A stretch of DNA of 52,432 nucleotides from an uncultured bacterium (GTDB lineage Bacteria > Bacillota_I > Bacilli_A > RF39 > UBA660). A program made the position numbers and the translations under genes. Positions within the stretch are counted from its first letter, which is position 1. The number at the start of each line of letters is the position of its first letter. Shown here one piece after another: positions 26,006 to 33,642 of this stretch. Below the pieces are notes generated by a model that saw nothing but the letters and a program-made list of their open reading frames with translations, made no database searches and was not told the origin of the DNA. Where the stretch lies: assembly GCA_949292245.1 (NCBI GenBank), contig CASEYV010000001.1:1-52432 (forward strand), read 5' to 3'.

Positions 26006-26525
26006 TATATTTTTTATTAACTTCTTTAACAAGCCAAACATTATTATCAGAAATATAAAATTCAATACCATCTGCTAACATTTGTTTAGCATCAATAGAT
26101 AAAATAATTGTTTTACCTTTTCTTCTATCACCAACTTTTTTAGCTGTTTCAATATCATTTGACAAATGAACATATTGTCTTTCCATAGGCAATAAACCTT
26201 TTTTCATTATAGAGGAAAAAAATTCTTCTTTTGTTCCATGATATAAAATAATTGGTGGGATAGATTTCTTAAAATGTATATCTACATCTTTTGTTGTATG
26301 ACCTTGATTAGCTCTAATTTTTGTACCATCTTCTGATATAGAAAATCGTTTCTTATCATTTGTATCAACAATTTCTTTAATTATATCATAAGATAATTTC
26401 ATTTCAGAATTATCAATAATATATTGTATATCTCCCCAACCTTCTTTATCTAATTTTAATTTAATAATTTCTGGTTTATGACGAAGAATATAACTTAAAT
26501 ACTTACTAATTTCTATATTATTCAT
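25989..26525 (-). CDS. kptA: Tpt1/KptA-like RNA 2'-phosphotransferase
   Basis: 178 residues, full length for the family. N-terminal SKYLSYILRHKPEIIKLKLD and GWGDIQYII form the winged-helix part with the conserved Arg-His; the C-terminal ADP-ribosyltransferase fold has YHGTKEEFFSSIMKKGLLP, YVHLSNDIETAKKVG and VWLVKEV. Tpt1 removes the splice-junction 2'-phosphate from tRNA by transfer to NAD+. Bacteria seldom have obvious substrates. Here it is upstream of a tRNA group in a genome with interrupted and permuted tRNA-like genes. Confidence 0.88.
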   Translation of the reverse strand: MNNIEISKYLSYILRHKPEIIKLKLDKEGWGDIQYIIDNSEMKLSYDIIKEIVDTNDKKRFSISEDGTKIRANQGHTTKDVDIHFKKSIPPIILYHGTKEEFFSSIMKKGLLPMERQYVHLSNDIETAKKVGDRRKGKTIILSIDAKQMLADGIEFYISDNNVWLVKEVNKKYIDIIK

Positions 26526-26549
26526 AATATATACCTAAATTTAATAAAA

Positions 26550-26594
26550 ATAATGAGTGATTCCTAAATATTAGGATTAAATCTGTCACTCGCA
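26550..26594 (-). terminator. nested hairpin between two genes
   Basis: GAGTGA/TCACTC encloses TCCTAA-TAT-TTAGGA, followed on the minus strand by a T-rich stretch. Likely terminator, possibly an attenuator ahead of the Tpt1-like gene. Confidence 0.55.
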
Positions 26595-26604
26595 GATTAT
26601 AATT

Positions 26605-26973
26605 TTAAGAATTTAAACCATATTCATTGAATAAATCTTGAAATGAATTTTCAATCATTTCAGATGAATCTCTTCCTTCTGACATATCTTCTTTAAGCAT
26701 TTTAATTAAATCTTTAATACATTGAACTGCCATTGGAATAGATTCTACTCTAAAATATTCATACTCTCCATCTGAATCTTCATCATCAGGGTCATAAGGT
26801 ATAAATTCAGCATCTCTTTGGTCACCACGAGGGTCAACTTGACCCTCTGTACCAAAATAATCATATGTTGAAATGTTATCTAATGCACTATCTAATTTAG
26901 ACATTACAGATTCATCATTAGTTGCTTGAATATATTGAGATAATTGTTTCAACTTGTTAATTGTATTTTCCAT
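26605..26973 (-). CDS. acidic protein
   Basis: 122 residues with an acidic stretch (YDPDDEDSDGEYEYF) and helices on both sides. Its start overlaps the preceding stop by one base. Function unknown; acidic DNA mimicry is possible but unsupported. Confidence 0.5.
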   Translation of the reverse strand: MENTINKLKQLSQYIQATNDESVMSKLDSALDNISTYDYFGTEGQVDPRGDQRDAEFIPYDPDDEDSDGEYEYFRVESIPMAVQCIKDLIKMLKEDMSEGRDSSEMIENSFQDLFNEYGLNS

Positions 26974-27209
26974 TATTTTACTCCAACTACTTCACGATAA
27001 TCAACTATTTCAGCATCATCTACATTTGGAACTTCATTATCTTCATAAATAGTAGCTTCAAGCAAAGGACCAAATTTATTTGTTTTAGCATTGTAATACG
27101 CTGAATACGAAATGCCTTTTTTCTTTAATACAAGCATTGTATTAGGTCTTACCCATGTTGAACCTTGACCAATTTCACTAAACAATTTTTCTTTTACTTC
27201 TTCTGTCAT
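26973..27209 (-). CDS. small protein of unknown function
   Basis: 78 residues from the ATG at 27209 after GAGGGAAAA. Beta-rich (TWVRPNTMLVLKKKGISYSAY). Part of a four-gene coupled run. Confidence 0.5.
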   Translation of the reverse strand: MTEEVKEKLFSEIGQGSTWVRPNTMLVLKKKGISYSAYYNAKTNKFGPLLEATIYEDNEVPNVDDAEIVDYREVVGVK

Positions 27210-27229
27210 TTTTCCCTCATTATTCAAAA

Positions 27230-27472
27230 TTAATATTCATTTTCATTTTTAATTTTCAAGGATTTACTGAAAAAACTTGCAACAAATCCAAGAAATGCTC
27301 CAACCTGAAACATACTTACATTAGAAATACCAATTTGTGCTAAAATACCCAAAATAGTATCACCAAAAAACCAGCCTACAATCCAGCCACTAATGCCACC
27401 ACACAATGTTGCCATAATAACTATAGCAATAAAAATAATTGGAAGCATAGATGCCATAAACAAAAATCTCAT
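27230..27472 (-). CDS. small membrane protein
   Basis: 80 residues with two spans (IIFIAIVIMATLCGGISGWIV and VGAFLGFVASFF) around a glycine-rich loop. Its start overlaps the upstream stop. Function unknown. Confidence 0.55.
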   Translation of the reverse strand: MRFLFMASMLPIIFIAIVIMATLCGGISGWIVGWFFGDTILGILAQIGISNVSMFQVGAFLGFVASFFSKSLKIKNENEY

Positions 27473-27762
27473 TATTCATCTCCATCAACAGTAAAATAAG
27501 GAAAATAAAGAATATAGTTATAACCCATATTATCAGTTCTACAATTTCTAATCATTTGAGAAAATTCATTAATCAATTCTTTGGAATCTTCACGGTCATT
27601 AATTTCTTCCAACATATAACCAATTAACTCCATTTGGTTTGGTGTTACAATACCTAAACATCTTTCACCATACATTCCACGACCGCTATAATCAGTAATG
27701 ATATTTTCTTCATCTGTTACAATTGAAATTACATCTAACAATTCGGAGCTAACAACTGTCAT
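27472..27762 (-). CDS. small protein of unknown function
   Basis: 96 residues from the ATG at 27762, chosen for its AAAGGAAAATAAA site. Mixed fold, acidic end. First gene after the promoter at 27799. Confidence 0.5.
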   Translation of the reverse strand: MTVVSSELLDVISIVTDEENIITDYSGRGMYGERCLGIVTPNQMELIGYMLEEINDREDSKELINEFSQMIRNCRTDNMGYNYILYFPYFTVDGDE

Positions 27763-27798
27763 TTTATTTTCCTTTCGATTCATTCAATTAACAATGAT

Positions 27799-27826
27799 AG
27801 TATATAGTATTTAAATTTATTGTCAA
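27799..27826 (-). promoter_or_regulatory. sigma70-type promoter
   Basis: TTGACA, 16-nt spacer, TATACT; drives the 27762-to-26605 gene run. Confidence 0.7.
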
Positions 27827-27828
27827 GA

Positions 27829-28365
27829 TTATTTTTCAATATTTAATTTATTTTTGATATCATCCCATGACCATAATTGGCAATTATTTGTATCAAATCC
27901 CACATCCATACAACGAGTGTTTTTATGTGGTAAGTTTTGAGTAACTGAAGCTAAATCAAATTTACCATGGCAATGACCATACAAATGAATTGAACCATAC
28001 CAACAACCATTCCATTCTGCAATTGGATAATGACTTAAAACCAAATACTTATTATCAATATTGATTTCTTTATATGGTTCGACACTAGCCCATTCATTAG
28101 ATAATTTATGCGGATTAACTTTATCGTGATTTCCAACGATTAAATGTTTAATCCCATTTAATTTTGATAAAACTTCTTTAATTTTATTACTATTCCAACC
28201 AAAACAAAAATCACCCAATACATATACTGTATCATTATGAGATACAGTTTTATTCCAATTCTTAATAATTTCTTCTTCCATTTGTTGAACAGAAGAATAC
28301 GGTCTATTACTGTATTGAATTATATTCTTATGATTAAAATGTAAATCAGCAGTAAAAAATATCAT
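27829..28365 (-). CDS. calcineurin-like metallophosphoesterase
   Basis: 178 residues with all metal motifs in order: DLHFNHKNII (DXH), LGDFCFG (GDXXX), VGNHDKV (GNHD), LSHYPIAEW (H) and HLYGHCHGKF (GHXH). This is the short phage/bacterial phosphoesterase type related to cyclic-nucleotide and RNA-end phosphodiesterases. Substrate unknown; RNA-end healing would suit the neighbours but is only a guess. Confidence 0.85.
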   Translation of the reverse strand: MIFFTADLHFNHKNIIQYSNRPYSSVQQMEEEIIKNWNKTVSHNDTVYVLGDFCFGWNSNKIKEVLSKLNGIKHLIVGNHDKVNPHKLSNEWASVEPYKEINIDNKYLVLSHYPIAEWNGCWYGSIHLYGHCHGKFDLASVTQNLPHKNTRCMDVGFDTNNCQLWSWDDIKNKLNIEK

Positions 28366-28461
28366 AAATATCTCCTATTGTTTGCCACCAGCAGTAAGCT
28401 AAAAATTATTATTACTGACATTATATAACAAAACATATTTCTAACTCCATCATTTAGAGCT

Positions 28462-28489
28462 ATTATAATTAAAAATTAAAATATGTCAA
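28462..28489 (-). promoter_or_regulatory. sigma70-type promoter
   Basis: TTGACA, 16-nt spacer, TATAAT, a perfect consensus between the 28496 gene and the phosphoesterase gene. Confidence 0.75.
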
Positions 28490-28495
28490 TTAAAA

Positions 28496-28903
28496 TTATA
28501 AAGTTTTATTGTGTTTATTAATTTGATAATTATACATTATTTTATATCTTTCGATTCCTTTACTTAATTGATGCATAGGAATATTATCAGATAAAAATAC
28601 TGATGGAGAAATCATAAAAGATATATTTTTATCCTTATAAGATTGATAAGTTTGGTCATATTTTATTGTATGAATCATTTGTTTTGTCGTATCTAAATTT
28701 TCATATTTTAAAGTTAATAATTTATCATATGCTAATACAGAATTATTTTTAATTAGCATATTTTTTGTTATTTTATTAAGAACTTCATCTTTTGTTCCAG
28801 ACATTACACCATATAAGCTATCAGTAAGTTTATCATTCATATAGATATTATATCCATAAAATGTTTTATTATCAACTTGGTCTGCTTTAAAATATACTTT
28901 CAT
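28496..28903 (-). CDS. unknown protein
   Basis: 135 residues, beta-rich N-terminus (MKVYFKADQVDNKTFYGYNI), basic C-terminus. Not recognised. Confidence 0.5.
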   Translation of the reverse strand: MKVYFKADQVDNKTFYGYNIYMNDKLTDSLYGVMSGTKDEVLNKITKNMLIKNNSVLAYDKLLTLKYENLDTTKQMIHTIKYDQTYQSYKDKNISFMISPSVFLSDNIPMHQLSKGIERYKIMYNYQINKHNKTL

Positions 28904-28917
28904 ACTTAATTCCCTTA

Positions 28918-29130
28918 TTATTTTTCTTTATTTTCATTATAATATTTTTTAATATAATATGAAAAATTACTTGCTTTATCATTTGCTTTTAAAATAGTAG
29001 ATTGATGCAAAGTATTAACAGGAACAGGAAATTGAAATCCATTTATTGTAGAATACCACAAAGCACCATCACGATAAAAATCAAATTTCACTCTCATATT
29101 ATCATTCAAAATACTTTTTAAATTTAACAT
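28918..29130 (-). CDS. small beta-rich protein
   Basis: 70 residues from the ATG at 29130 after AAAGGAGAAAAAA. DFYRDGALWYSTINGFQFPVP suggests a small beta barrel; similar small proteins occur in T4-like phages with unknown function. Confidence 0.5.
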   Translation of the reverse strand: MLNLKSILNDNMRVKFDFYRDGALWYSTINGFQFPVPVNTLHQSTILKANDKASNFSYYIKKYYNENKEK

Positions 29131-29157
29131 TTTTTTCTCCTTTAAATCAATATAAAT

Positions 29158-29187
29158 CACCGAGATATTTTTAAGTATCTCGGCGAT
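29158..29187 (-). terminator. terminator hairpin after Ro60-associated RNA
   Basis: CCGAGATA and TATCTCGG form an 8-bp stem with an A-rich loop, ending the stretch after the TROVE gene. Confidence 0.65.
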
Positions 29188-29323
29188 TTAATTACTACAA
29201 TATAAAATCTACCCATATATTAAGTTATCCATGGTTTCTTAATATATTCAACTGGTCAATTCCAGAGAGATAATTGTGCTATACTAAGTAAGAAGCCTAT
29301 CGGGTCTGTTATAGTATTATTTA
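29188..29323 (-). ncRNA. candidate small RNA next to the Ro60 gene
   Basis: No open frame. It contains TATATTAAG/CTTAATATA (9-bp hairpin) and CAATT/AATTG, and runs into the terminator. Bacterial Ro60 genes often sit beside Y RNA genes, so this is a Y-RNA candidate; I cannot show the conserved Y-RNA helix. Confidence 0.4.
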
Positions 29324-30622
29324 TTATTCTTGACTAGCTTCAATTTCTTGAATATAATCATAGATTTTATCAGAAAAGCCATTGATATGCTTAATTCCGT
29401 TTTCATAACCAACACCCTTGTTGTAAGGTGCTACGTTAATGATATAAGAATTCTTGAACTTACCACCGTTGCCACTATCCATGGATTGTTCATCAGTGAT
29501 AACAATCAATCTTTCATATTTATTTGCAGAAGTTGCTTGGTCAATAGCTCTCCACATATAAGTTCCACTATGACGTTGTGATTTATCAATAGCTTCCGCT
29601 AAAGCAAATCCTCTACGGTTTGGAACATTGATAACTTCATTAGAGAATGAATAGATATCAACATTTTCAAACATTTCACGACCAATCATCGCCATAGTCA
29701 ACGCATATTTTAGTCTTTCGCCGTCCATAGAACCAGAAACATCAACTAGGATAGCTGTGTTTCCACCCATTTTTGTCTTAGCAAATGAATCTAGGAATTT
29801 TTGTTCCAATTCATTTTCCATAGATGGGTTAGTTTGGGCAGCTCTAATGTAATCGATAGGCAATAGCTTACCGTTTTTAATATTGTTGATACGAGAAACA
29901 ATAGTTCCTTTTTCAACACCAGCTTCTGACATAGCTCTAATGTTTTTCAACAAAGCCATATCTGGAAGTTTGTTAGTGTTAATCAAATCCAACCATGCTT
30001 CTTTCTTCTTGTCTTTATCAGACCCAGCAGCTGACAACAATACTTCCCAAGTTTTTGGTGTAGGCAATGTACCTTTAACCAACTTGTCGATTGATTCTGT
30101 TACTTGTGGGTGGCACAAGTTAACAATATCAACTAATTTGTATTTTGCATTTCTATTCCATTTTGCTAATTGATAGTCATCAAATTTTTGCATAGCAATA
30201 GAAATACCTTTCTTGAAAGCATTTGGAATTGGAGCTTTTTCATTACCCAAACGGTATAATGAAATCAATTCACCCATATCATCTGGACGTGTCAAAATAG
30301 ATGCAATAACATTTTTTGAAACTGTTTTACCAGCTCTATAGATTGCAACAATCATCCACAATGGGCAATGACGTAATCTCATATCAAACTTAACTTTCTT
30401 CAAAAGTTCGATAACTTTATCATAAAGTCCTGCTTCGACACAAGTCTTTGTCAATGATGTAATTCTATCAGCGATAGAAACACCACTTTCATAGAAATTA
30501 TCTTCCCATAACAAGCAAGACATGGTTGCTCTTGACAATTCCTCAAAAGCAGTAATATGTGATGCTTTTCCACCTTCATGTGTATAAATTGGTTCAGCTT
30601 TAATTGCTCTATTAGTTTTCAT
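29324..30622 (-). CDS. Ro60/TROVE-domain RNA-binding protein
   Basis: 432 residues; GGAGTGTTGAAAT precedes the ATG. A helical HEAT-repeat TROVE region (about 1-290; MKTNRAIKAEPIYTHEGGKA, MRLRHCPLWMIVAIYRAGK) is followed by a von Willebrand A domain with an intact MIDAS (AILVDVSGSMDG ... TYMWRAID ... VITDEQS). Ro60 rings bind misfolded RNA ends and Y RNAs; bacterial Rsr works with RNases and RNA-repair operons, and its YrlA partner RNAs contain a tRNA-like module. Here a ncRNA candidate follows directly. The codon use is less AT-extreme than its neighbours. Confidence 0.88.
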   Translation of the reverse strand: MKTNRAIKAEPIYTHEGGKASHITAFEELSRATMSCLLWEDNFYESGVSIADRITSLTKTCVEAGLYDKVIELLKKVKFDMRLRHCPLWMIVAIYRAGKTVSKNVIASILTRPDDMGELISLYRLGNEKAPIPNAFKKGISIAMQKFDDYQLAKWNRNAKYKLVDIVNLCHPQVTESIDKLVKGTLPTPKTWEVLLSAAGSDKDKKKEAWLDLINTNKLPDMALLKNIRAMSEAGVEKGTIVSRINNIKNGKLLPIDYIRAAQTNPSMENELEQKFLDSFAKTKMGGNTAILVDVSGSMDGERLKYALTMAMIGREMFENVDIYSFSNEVINVPNRRGFALAEAIDKSQRHSGTYMWRAIDQATSANKYERLIVITDEQSMDSGNGGKFKNSYIINVAPYNKGVGYENGIKHINGFSDKIYDYIQEIEASQE

Positions 30623-30662
30623 ATTTCAACACTCCATAAAATAAAAGGTTAATTAAAAAAAT

Positions 30663-30953
30663 TTAGTTTTCAGCACCGATGTCATTGAAAGTCAATACAC
30701 GATTGATATATCTTTCCAAAGGAACATATGAGCCATCTTTCATTTGAATCAAGCATTCAGAAAAGATAGGTCTTTTCGTTTCTTTTTCATATGTATAGCC
30801 TTTATAAGCACATTGAGCTTTATCATACATGAAATTACCAAAGCTCCACAGTCCAAGCATTCCTAGAAATACCACTAGGGTAATCTTAAAATCTCTTTTT
30901 GTGAATCTATCATCTGTATCTTCGTCTTCTGAACGTCTGAACCAATTAAACAT
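30663..30953 (-). CDS. small single-span membrane protein
   Basis: 96 residues: charged N-terminus, one span (ITLVVFLGMLGLWSFGNFMY), then an external-looking domain with two cysteines. It precedes the TROVE gene in the same run. Function unknown. Confidence 0.6.
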   Translation of the reverse strand: MFNWFRRSEDEDTDDRFTKRDFKITLVVFLGMLGLWSFGNFMYDKAQCAYKGYTYEKETKRPIFSECLIQMKDGSYVPLERYINRVLTFNDIGAEN

Positions 30954-30992
30954 TTTTAATACTCCATAAAAGTTATCATCAAAACTATATAT

Positions 30993-31021
30993 TTTATATC
31001 ATTATTATTCCTGTTTGTCAA
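30993..31021 (-). promoter_or_regulatory. sigma70-type promoter for TROVE operon
   Basis: TTGACA, 17-nt spacer, TATAAA, about 40 nt before the membrane protein gene. Confidence 0.65.
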
Positions 31022-31205
31022 CATATTTTTTAATTATTTTTGATATTTTATATAAAATAAAAATTAAAACTATTACCCAAAAGAAATCAACAAATAATTT
31101 ACACATTAAAAATGTTAAAGCATATATTAATGATAAAGGGATAAAAAATAATATATTTGTAAATAAAACAAATAATAAAATAGATATAAAAATATTCTTA
31201 ATCAT
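31005..31205 (-). CDS. small membrane protein
   Basis: 66 residues, nearly all hydrophobic, two spans, basic C-terminus. Its start overlaps the methyltransferase stop. Function unknown. Confidence 0.5.
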   Translation of the reverse strand: MIKNIFISILLFVLFTNILFFIPLSLIYALTFLMCKLFVDFFWVIVLIFILYKISKIIKKYVDKQE

Positions 31206-31932
31206 TTTCTATTCTCCTACTTGCAATATCAAAATATTGTTCGTCTATTTCCATACCAATAAAGTTCCTATTTGTATTTTTACAAGCTAATCCGCAACTG
31301 CCAGCACCCATACAATTATCTAAAACTGTATCACCTTCATTTGTATAAGTTCTAATTAACCACTCTAAACATTGAATACTTTTCTCTGTTCTATGCTTAG
31401 CAATACTAGGATGCGGTTTTTGAAATTTAAGTATTGAAGTAGGATATTTTTCAGTTGACCCTTGCCTACTATCATCTGTAGCTTCAAAATAACCATAATT
31501 TTGATTTTTTAAAGATTTAGTTAAATACAATTTTCCTTTACTATGTAAAGGTTGTCCTTCAGTCATTTGAGGATTATATATCGGAAGTTTTTTATAAAAG
31601 ATAGCTATTTGTTCATGTTGTCTTAATGGCATACGATTAGCATTTAAGAATCCAGATGTTAAAACTTTATCCCAAACTAAATCATAACGAAATAGTTTTC
31701 TATTCGAATTAACTAAATCAACATAAAATAATCCTTGACCAAATAAAGCGATAACTCCATTATCTTTAATTATTCTTTCATATTGTTCCCATAAAGGTTT
31801 AAATGGTATTTGAACATCTTTATTATGTTGTGTAGAACCGTAAGGCAAATCACATAAAATCATATCAATAGATTTATCTTCTATTTGATTCATTAAATCT
31901 AAACAATTACCATTATATAATTTAATTTCCAT
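31198..31932 (-). CDS. DNA methyltransferase (DPPY/beta type)
   Basis: 244 residues. DLPYGSTQ (a DPPY-type motif IV variant) at about residue 28 precedes the C-terminal SAM-binding motif (DTVLDNCMGAGSCGLACKN, FIGMEID), the order of the beta group of N6-adenine/N4-cytosine methyltransferases. No partner restriction gene is visible, so self-protection of phage DNA or regulation is likely. Start codon context is weak and may be coupled to the tiny frame upstream. Confidence 0.85.
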   Translation of the reverse strand: MEIKLYNGNCLDLMNQIEDKSIDMILCDLPYGSTQHNKDVQIPFKPLWEQYERIIKDNGVIALFGQGLFYVDLVNSNRKLFRYDLVWDKVLTSGFLNANRMPLRQHEQIAIFYKKLPIYNPQMTEGQPLHSKGKLYLTKSLKNQNYGYFEATDDSRQGSTEKYPTSILKFQKPHPSIAKHRTEKSIQCLEWLIRTYTNEGDTVLDNCMGAGSCGLACKNTNRNFIGMEIDEQYFDIASRRIEND

Positions 31933-32002
31933 CTTTATCCGCTTTTAATAATTTAATTTCATTTTCTAATTGTTCAATCCTACTTTTCAGATTGAATATC
32001 AT
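31922..32002 (-). CDS. possible 26-aa coiled-coil peptide
   Basis: MIFNLKSRIEQLENEIKLL ... begins inside the end of the upstream gene and ends over the methyltransferase start. It looks like a short coiled coil; it could simply couple translation. Confidence 0.35.
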   Translation of the reverse strand: MIFNLKSRIEQLENEIKLLKADKDGN

Positions 32003-32195
32003 CACTATTAATTCTTCCAACCACATCTTCTTTATCCATTTCTCTGTTACCAATTTTAATATAATATAAAAAGATAACGAAAAACAATAATATTAATAAA
32101 CTATTAAGACCAAAGAATAAACCGCATAGAATAAAAATAAATTCTAAAAATAAAACAACTTTACTCATTAATTTTAATAAAAATTTATCAATCAT
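31980..32195 (-). CDS. small membrane protein
   Basis: 71 residues: a long hydrophobic region (VVLFLEFIFILCGLFFGLNS and more), then a charged tail. Overlaps its upstream neighbour by 8 nt. Confidence 0.5.
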   Translation of the reverse strand: MIDKFLLKLMSKVVLFLEFIFILCGLFFGLNSLLILLFFVIFLYYIKIGNREMDKEDVVGRINSDDIQSEK

Positions 32196-32448
32196 TTGTT
32201 TTATATCCTTCTTTCAATGAATAACTATAAATGGTTTTATCTAAATGACAAAAATCATATTGTCCATTACTTTTATTACATAAATCATTAATTAATTCAT
32301 GTTGGCATTCGTTTCTTATTTGATTTCTTTTCATATTTGACATTTGACAACCTGGAATACATAGCAAAATAAAAAAAGCAACAATAAAAACAAATATGCC
32401 AATAATTTCAAAAACAGATAATTGTTCTTTATCTAACCCTAGTTTCAT
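32188..32448 (-). CDS. small membrane-anchored protein
   Basis: 86 residues: one span (IIGIFVFIVAFFILLCIPGC), then a Cys-containing domain (NECQHELINDLCNKSNGQYDFC). The residues around the Cys at the span end are only loosely lipobox-like. Function unknown. Confidence 0.5.
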   Translation of the reverse strand: MKLGLDKEQLSVFEIIGIFVFIVAFFILLCIPGCQMSNMKRNQIRNECQHELINDLCNKSNGQYDFCHLDKTIYSYSLKEGYKTND

Positions 32449-32608
32449 AATAATCCTTTACATTATCTATATGTTCTTTTAAAGTCATTTTCCAAGGAAT
32501 ATAAACCCAACCTTTTCCATAATGCTTGCAATAGAAATCATGAATACTTGATATAATATATGCAATAATCCCTACTATAGCATTTCTACTTAATCTTAGA
32601 ATCTTCAT
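32429..32608 (-). CDS. small protein (59 aa)
   Basis: MKILRLSRNAIVGIIAYIIS ... GKGWVYIPWKMTLKEHI ... overlaps both neighbours by about 20 nt, as usual in this tightly packed run. Function unknown. Confidence 0.5.
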   Translation of the reverse strand: MKILRLSRNAIVGIIAYIISSIHDFYCKHYGKGWVYIPWKMTLKEHIDNVKDYYETRVR

Positions 32609-32816
32609 ATTCTTCCAAACTCCAAACTAATAGCATAATGATTAGACCAATCCAAGAAAAAATGGCAACAATAATACTATTAAATATAATATTAATGAAT
32701 AATTCAACAGTAGAATATTTAAATATCAATGAAGACCAAGTATCATATTGCCATTTAAAATAAAAACAGCCTACCAAAAATGCTAATAAACAACCAATAA
32801 TATAAAATAATTCCAT
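32586..32816 (-). CDS. small two-span membrane protein
   Basis: 76 residues with spans at about 3-20 and 43-66. Function unknown. Confidence 0.5.
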   Translation of the reverse strand: MELFYIIGCLLAFLVGCFYFKWQYDTWSSLIFKYSTVELFINIIFNSIIVAIFSWIGLIIMLLVWSLEEYEDSKIK

Positions 32817-32818
32817 CT

Positions 32819-33268
32819 TTATTTTTCCATATAAGTTTCATCACAGTTAATACAATCTAAATGCTCAAAATATCCAGACCAAGGAACACATTTAATATCA
32901 AATACTTGTCCATCGGAAGTTTTACAATAGAAACTATACTTATCTTCTCCATCTGAATGATATGCACTTCTTTCTAATGCACTAACCAATTCATCGGCAG
33001 CTTCTTTATCTTTAAAGATACCGATAGCTTCTGAACCATATCCTTCTGACCAACCAAATGAATTACCAGATGACCATACAGCCCAAACAACATAACATTT
33101 TTCTCCTACTTTAATATCTAAATCAGATACTATATCAGGATATTCTTTGGTCTTATAAACCCTAGAAAAAGAGTTACTATATGATTCACTCCAACTTCCA
33201 AATTCTTCTTCAGGAGCATCATAATAATCTAATGATTGAATTATCTCTACACCATAACCATATTTCAT
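32819..33268 (-). CDS. unknown acidic protein
   Basis: 149 residues from the ATG at 33268 (GGGAGAAAGAGTT before it). Rich in Trp/Tyr/Ser; YVVWAVWSSGNSFGWSEGYG and a C-terminal CINCDETYMEK. Single-domain look; not recognised. Confidence 0.55.
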   Translation of the reverse strand: MKYGYGVEIIQSLDYYDAPEEEFGSWSESYSNSFSRVYKTKEYPDIVSDLDIKVGEKCYVVWAVWSSGNSFGWSEGYGSEAIGIFKDKEAADELVSALERSAYHSDGEDKYSFYCKTSDGQVFDIKCVPWSGYFEHLDCINCDETYMEK

Positions 33269-33301
33269 AACTCTTTCTCCCACAATGTTTATTATGGGAT
33301 A

Positions 33302-33329
33302 ATTATAGCATTATATTATTCTTTGTCAA
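33302..33329 (-). promoter_or_regulatory. sigma70-type promoter
   Basis: TTGACA, 16-nt spacer, TATAAT: perfect boxes before the 33268-to-31005 run; it overlaps the end of the 33316-33639 gene. Confidence 0.75.
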
Positions 33330-33639
33330 CTCTTTTTTCTTTAATTAATTCGTAAATTAGTTGGATAATTAAAATAATAAAAGCACCAACAAATCCACCA
33401 ATAAAACCAATAAACCAAATACCAATAATATCTAATATTGATGAACCACACATACCTATAAAAATACTAAATCCAATGAAAAACTTAGAGTAAGGTTTAA
33501 TCTCACTTGATTTAAAGTATTCAGCAATCATAGCAAAGAATATAGTAATATCTTCATATGTTTCACAAATAAGTTCAACGGCAGTATGAAAGATATGATT
33601 AACCAATGATACAACAGTATCTATAATTTTATTCAACAT
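33316..33639 (-). CDS. membrane protein downstream of the Cas12/TnpB-like gene
   Basis: 107 residues: amphipathic N-terminus, then two spans (FFIGFSIFIGMCGSSILDI and IGFIGGFVGAFIILIIQLIY). It begins 4 nt after the nuclease stop codon, so it is co-transcribed and may be functionally linked. It also leaves no free 3' region for a TnpB-style omega RNA. Confidence 0.55.
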   Translation of the reverse strand: MLNKIIDTVVSLVNHIFHTAVELICETYEDITIFFAMIAEYFKSSEIKPYSKFFIGFSIFIGMCGSSILDIIGIWFIGFIGGFVGAFIILIIQLIYELIKEKRVDKE

Positions 33640-33642
33640 TTA

